64,000 nt of DNA, taken from positions 1-64,000 of the forward strand of contig NZ_JAJHVV010000004.1 in NCBI RefSeq assembly GCF_023145695.1. The letters are read 5' to 3'. The notes under the pieces were generated by a model. The model was not told where the DNA came from and made no database searches. It saw only the letters and a program-made list of their open reading frames with translations. This document shows, piece by piece, positions 60,311 through 64,000 of this stretch. The DNA comes from Vibrio amylolyticus (GTDB lineage: Bacteria > Pseudomonadota > Gammaproteobacteria > Enterobacterales > Vibrionaceae). The position numbers and the translations under genes were made by a program. Every line of letters begins with the position of its first letter. The stretch's first letter is position 1.

Positions 60311-61411
60311 TTATTTCTCTACGCGCTGTAGTACTGGAACTTGGTATTCATACATCGCTTCAACGTCAGGCTGGTATGCACGAACCATGAAGTGCCAGTT
60401 ATCATCTGGAGTTGCTAGGAAGTTCATTCCTTCAACCGCACACTCAGGTGCACCAAACATGATTTCAAAAGTACCGTCTTCATTCTCAAGCCAGTTATGG
60501 TGATAAGTACCGACAGACGTTGCGGCATCAGCATAGTCCGTCATTAGGTAACGATCGTGGCCGTAAACCGTTACAGAGCCAAATGCGCCGTGTGGGATCG
60601 ATTCGAACTTACCGTAGTAACAGTCACCACCTTTCGCCTCAGGGAAGCCATTGGTGTACATTGCAGTAGAATGGTGAGAAAGACCAAATGAGTTTGCAAT
60701 AACATACGTTGTTGCTTCCCAGTTTTTGATGTCATCTAGCGAGTAACCGACCCAGCCAAACGGAGTGTCAACATCTTGGAATGCTTCAACAAGCTCTCCA
60801 CGCATCTCTAGCATTAGTGCAGAATCAAACTCAACGATGTTAACTTCGCCTTCCCCTTCAGAGTTAATTGCTAGCTGTGGTTGGTACTCTTCCACAATGT
60901 GGTTAGCATCTTCTGGTGTTGCTGTGGTACCAATACGGATACCTACGATCACGTAGTCGGTGTTAATGTCTTCCGCTTTAAACGCATACTCACCGCCACC
61001 GGTTTGGTAATCTACATATGTATGGTTAAAGTCTTGTACTTGAATAGAAATGAAACGATCGCCAGTATCTGGAACCGTTACTGAGAAATCATGACGCGCA
61101 TCAACAACCGCTACAGAGTAAATCGTGTCTTGGTTTGGTGATACAACCCAAACCATGTCTTTAGTTGAAAGTTCTTTAAAGTGGAAAAACTCATTCACAC
61201 CAACTTGTTGTTGGAACAAGTTTGCGAAGAATTGGTGCTCCATGTGGATGTACTCAATTGGGCTTACGCCCCACTTTTCTTGAGTATCAACAGCCCAACC
61301 TTCAGAGCTAACCGTTGGAATATTGTCTCCTAACATAGGAACTTGAGTTTGTGCAGTTGCACCGAATGCTACGGCACTGATTGCCATCGCTAGAGCTAAT
61401 TTTTTCATCAT
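60311..61411 (-). CDS. DUF1254/DUF1214 periplasmic protein
   Basis: 366 residues with a signal peptide (MMKKLALAMAISAVAFGATA, cut near residue 20). DUF1254 part (about 60-170, with SPNQDTIYSVAVVDARHDFSV) and DUF1214-like C-terminus. Family members are widespread exported proteins of unknown biochemical role. The ATG pair at the start makes 61411 or 61408 possible. Divergent from a LysR regulator gene, with two matched palindromes between them, so it is very likely that regulator's target. Confidence 0.85.
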   Translation of the reverse strand: MMKKLALAMAISAVAFGATAQTQVPMLGDNIPTVSSEGWAVDTQEKWGVSPIEYIHMEHQFFANLFQQQVGVNEFFHFKELSTKDMVWVVSPNQDTIYSVAVVDARHDFSVTVPDTGDRFISIQVQDFNHTYVDYQTGGGEYAFKAEDINTDYVIVGIRIGTTATPEDANHIVEEYQPQLAINSEGEGEVNIVEFDSALMLEMRGELVEAFQDVDTPFGWVGYSLDDIKNWEATTYVIANSFGLSHHSTAMYTNGFPEAKGGDCYYGKFESIPHGAFGSVTVYGHDRYLMTDYADAATSVGTYHHNWLENEDGTFEIMFGAPECAVEGMNFLATPDDNWHFMVRAYQPDVEAMYEYQVPVLQRVEK

Positions 61412-61496
61412 ATCACCATTGGGAACAGTTATTTTCTATCCATGATGTTATAGCGATGCTTAGGCGTTCTGAAGCGAATATATCGACTTCATTACT

Positions 61497-61509
61497 TTCC
61501 AAAATGGAA
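61497..61509. promoter_or_regulatory. Palindromic operator copy 1 (DUF1254/LysR gap)
   Basis: TTCCA-AAA-TGGAA, a perfect 5-bp-arm palindrome embedded in ACTTTCC-AAATGGAAT, repeated 53 bp downstream. Position and symmetry suit a LysR-type binding site. Confidence 0.65.
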
Positions 61510-61549
61510 TGTTAGGGCTAACATAATTGCGTACTTTAGCTTCAATACT

Positions 61550-61562
61550 TTCCCAAATGGAA
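61550..61562. promoter_or_regulatory. Palindromic operator copy 2 (DUF1254/LysR gap)
   Basis: TTCCC-AAA-TGGAA, one mismatch from copy 1 and exactly 53 bp (five helical turns) from it. It lies 17 bp before the LysR start codon, a position suited to autorepression. Confidence 0.6.
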
Positions 61563-61578
61563 TAATGGTAGCAATAAT

Positions 61579-62502
61579 ATGATTGATGAGCGTCACCTAC
61601 TTAGCCTAGATCTTAATCTGTTACTTCTTTTAAAAATCATAGGAGAAGAGAGAAATAGCCGTAAGGCGGCGGAAAGAATGTTCGTGACTCAATCGGCAGT
61701 CAGTAAAGGGCTGAAAAAACTCAGGCATCAACTTGGCGATGACATGTTTGTTCGAAATAAGAATGGATTAGAGCCCACTGAATATTGTGAGCAAATCTTG
61801 GAACAACTCCCTGATGTGATCAATTCTATCGGGGAGATGCTGAGCAACAAAGCAGACGTCTTTGATGACACATTTTCAGGCTCAATCTGCATTGCAATTA
61901 GCCCCACATTCTATAAACCCTATAGCACAGCAATCATTCGACATTTCAATTCTTTAGTCCCTAATGCGACACTAAAAATTGTGAATTGGACATGGCAAAC
62001 TGAGAATGACCTTATCAATAAGAATGTCCACTTAGCGATCAATTACTACCCTTTAGATATATCGAAATCGATTATCCAAAAACCAGTGTGCGACATTGAT
62101 TTCAAATTCTGCGTCCGTAAAGAGCACCCTTTAACGAAATCTCCGCATACGTTGTCAGAGTTTTCCCATTTCCCTTTAGTGCTCGCTATTCAACCTAGCT
62201 TTGCGAATCAAAAGAGTCACGTTGAACGAATATTCGATGAATCAGGGCTTCAAACTCGCGTAAGCTTCCAGTCTGATCAAATTACGTTATGCTATGAAAA
62301 ACTAAAGATCAGCGATGGGTTTATGCCTATACATAGTGGCGCAGAGCAAGAGTTACCGGCAGAGCTCCAACTGATTGACATCCCATTTGACGAATTGCCT
62401 TTTCGACGTTTTGGTATCTACTACCCAACGCCAAGTAAAGAGGCAAAAATAACCCGTTGGTTAGCTCAAGAAGTCTCATCTCTCCTAAAACGGTTTAACT
62501 AA
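61579..62502 (+). CDS. LysR family transcriptional regulator
   Basis: 307-residue regulator: N-terminal winged helix-turn-helix (about 6-65: LLSLDLNLLLLLKIIGEERN, SRKAAERMFVTQSAVSKGLKKLR) and a periplasmic-binding-like effector domain (about 95-300). Effector unknown. Divergent from the DUF1254 gene, with paired palindromes between. The ribosome site is weak (TGGTAG). Convergent with glsB, only 3 bp between stop codons. Confidence 0.92.
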   Translation: MIDERHLLSLDLNLLLLLKIIGEERNSRKAAERMFVTQSAVSKGLKKLRHQLGDDMFVRNKNGLEPTEYCEQILEQLPDVINSIGEMLSNKADVFDDTFSGSICIAISPTFYKPYSTAIIRHFNSLVPNATLKIVNWTWQTENDLINKNVHLAINYYPLDISKSIIQKPVCDIDFKFCVRKEHPLTKSPHTLSEFSHFPLVLAIQPSFANQKSHVERIFDESGLQTRVSFQSDQITLCYEKLKISDGFMPIHSGAEQELPAELQLIDIPFDELPFRRFGIYYPTPSKEAKITRWLAQEVSSLLKRFN

Positions 62503-62505
62503 GAT

Positions 62506-63426
62506 CTAAAAGATAGAGCGACCAATTCGCTCAGATAATAGCTCAAGCGCCTGAGTACCAGCCAATGAGTTTCCAGATGCATCAAGCTCTGGAGACCAAA
62601 CCGCAATACTCATTTCATTAGGCACAATGGCCACAATTCCGCCGCCAACACCCGACTTCCCAGGCATACCAACGCGATAAGCAAACTCTCCCGCCCCGTC
62701 ATACAGCCCACACGTTGCCAACAGTGCATTCAACTGCTTGGTTTGTGTCGGAGTAATGATCTGTTTACCAGTCTGTACAGATGTCCCTTTATTGGCTAAG
62801 TAACTGAATGTCTTAGCGAGATCCACACAACTCATTTTGAGCGCGCAAGCATGAAAATAATTATTCAAAACAGGGATAACGTCATTTTCAAAATTACCAA
62901 ATGAACGCATAAGATAAGCAATCGCTGCGTTTCTATCACTGTGCATCATCTCAGAGGCTGCTACGACCTTGTCGTAAACAATATGAGTATCACCAGAGAG
63001 CTGACGGACAAAATCCAACAAGCGCTGCCTAGGAGCTGATAGGCGACTTTGAAGAAGATCTGCAACTACAATCGCACCCGCATTAATAAACGGATTACGT
63101 GGAATACCCTGCTCCATCTCTAACTGAATCATTGAATTGAAGGCTTGCCCCGAAGGCTCTTTACCTACACGTTGCCAAATCTCTTCGGGTTGATACAAAG
63201 ACATCGCCAAAGTAAGGCTGAGCGCTTTAGAGATAGATTGAATCGAGAACGCATCATCGGCATCCCCAGCTTTAATCACTTCACCTTGGTTGGTGTACAC
63301 CGCAATCGCTAATTTATCATTGGCAATTTTAGCTAGCGCTGGGATGTAATTTGCAACTTTACCTTGACCAATTAACGGTCGAACTTCTTGTAAAATATCA
63401 TCTAAAATTAACTGTGTTGGTTTCAT
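62506..63426 (-). CDS. glsB: Glutaminase
   Basis: Serine-dependent glutaminase converting glutamine to glutamate and ammonia. 306 residues; catalytic Ser64-x-x-Lys67 in [35 protein letters not shown] and [17 protein letters not shown] before the ATG. Lies beside trmB as in other vibrios. Confidence 0.96.
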   Translation of the reverse strand: MKPTQLILDDILQEVRPLIGQGKVANYIPALAKIANDKLAIAVYTNQGEVIKAGDADDAFSIQSISKALSLTLAMSLYQPEEIWQRVGKEPSGQAFNSMIQLEMEQGIPRNPFINAGAIVVADLLQSRLSAPRQRLLDFVRQLSGDTHIVYDKVVAASEMMHSDRNAAIAYLMRSFGNFENDVIPVLNNYFHACALKMSCVDLAKTFSYLANKGTSVQTGKQIITPTQTKQLNALLATCGLYDGAGEFAYRVGMPGKSGVGGGIVAIVPNEMSIAVWSPELDASGNSLAGTQALELLSERIGRSIF

Positions 63427-63467
63427 TTAGCTCTCACTCGAACCGTTAAAGGCAACTCTCAAAGGGC

Positions 63468-63496
63468 AAAAAAGCCAACATTACATGCTGGCTTTT
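63468..63496 (-). terminator. trmB terminator
   Basis: Hairpin AAAAGCCA / TGGCTTTT whose minus-strand exit is TTTTTTG, between trmB and glsB on the minus strand. Confidence 0.75.
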
Positions 63497-63521
63497 CTCA
63501 GTACTTAATCAAAATGAAAGA

Positions 63522-64000
63522 TTAAGCGGTACGACGATATTTAATATCCCAAACACCATGACCTAAACGATGACCACGTGCTTCAAACTTAGTAAGAGGA
63601 CGCTCATCTGGACGAGGGATATAATCACCATCAGTGGCAATATTAGTGAAACCTGGTGCTACTTTCATCACATCAATCATGTGCTCTGCGTAGTTTTCCC
63701 AATCAGTTGCCATGTGGAAAATACCGGTTTCAAGTTGAAGCTTGCCACGTACCATTTCCGCAAATTCCGCTTTAACAATACGACGCTTGTGGTGACGAGC
63801 TTTGTGCCAAGGGTCTGGGAAGAAAAGCTGTAGCGTATGCAGGCTATCGTTTGGAATCATGTGTTCGAATACTTCAACCGCATCATGACACATAACGCGT
63901 AAGTTAGTCACACCGACATCACGAGCCGTTCCTAAACATGCACCAACACCAGGGCTGTGTACTTCAATACCTAAGAAATTTTTCTCAGGGGCATTCTTTG
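63522..64000 (-). CDS. trmB: tRNA (guanine-N7)-methyltransferase TrmB, 5' part outside the window
   Basis: SAM-dependent m7G46 tRNA methyltransferase. Only the C-terminal 158 or so residues are inside the window; the reading frame stays open to the right edge with [20 protein letters not shown], the family's SAM-binding region. [20 protein letters not shown] is the diagnostic TrmB motif and [19 protein letters not shown] the C-terminus. An internal methionine at 63911 is not the true start. Confidence 0.95.
   Translation of the reverse strand, partial: KNAPEKNFLGIEVHSPGVGACLGTARDVGVTNLRVMCHDAVEVFEHMIPNDSLHTLQLFFPDPWHKARHHKRRIVKAEFAEMVRGKLQLETGIFHMATDWENYAEHMIDVMKVAPGFTNIATDGDYIPRPDERPLTKFEARGHRLGHGVWDIKYRRTA

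Overview
The window is a stretch of a Vibrio (Vibrionaceae) main chromosome. Evidence: near-identical housekeeping proteins to E. coli (PepA, ValS, MetK, ArgR) combined with Vibrio-typical neighbours (HD-GYP/DUF3391 protein, fused TAXI-TRAP transporter next to a UspA gene, pilT/pilU beside yggS-proC, glsB-trmB). GC looks moderate, I see no IS element, prophage, CRISPR array or integron, and almost all genes are intact. The species cannot be fixed from this window.

Layout. 0-0.3 kb: two tandem rRNA-type promoters firing leftward off the window edge. 0.3-6.2 kb: c-di-GMP phosphodiesterase, a VOC protein, a membrane protein, tRNA-Leu(CAA), an RDD protein and the lptFG pair of the LPS exporter. 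6.4-13.8 kb: pepA-holC-valS, then an orphan periplasmic binding protein and a DAACS-type transporter. 13.9-20.5 kb: 2-hydroxyacid dehydrogenase, rluA, rapA and a PIN-PhoH protein. 20.6-23.8 kb: argF, pyrL-pyrB-pyrI and ridA. 23.9-37.9 kb: djlA, the envelope/housekeeping run lptD-surA-pdxA-rsmA-apaG-apaH, folA, yjjPB, obgE, rpmA-rplU, ispB and mdh. 38.2-44.8 kb: argR, the TAXI-TRAP operon with uspA, a doubled DUF2061 protein and a GH2-like protein with no catalytic domain. 45-64 kb: tkt, metK, DUF2189, sprT, rsmE-gshB-yqgE-ruvX, pilU/pilT, yggS-proC-yggT-yggU-DUF4426-rdgB-hemW, a DUF1254 protein with divergent LysR regulator, glsB and a partial trmB.

Themes. Carbamoyl-phosphate use is concentrated here: argF and pyrBI are adjacent, and both repressor-type DNA-binding proteins known to govern carAB in enterobacteria (ArgR and PepA) are encoded in the same window; argF carries two well-spaced ARG boxes and pyrBI a leader peptide with attenuator. 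Envelope biogenesis is another theme (LptD, LptF, LptG, SurA). Type IV pilus retraction ATPases PilT and PilU form a pair.

Most worth a second look: three consecutive hairpins in the leader of the TAXI-TRAP operon; two matched palindromes exactly 53 bp apart between the DUF1254 gene and its LysR neighbour; the headless GH2-like protein; the leader ORF plus terminator between rapA and phoH; nested inverted repeats before valS and before uspA; and paired DnaA-box-like sites upstream of the rRNA promoters.
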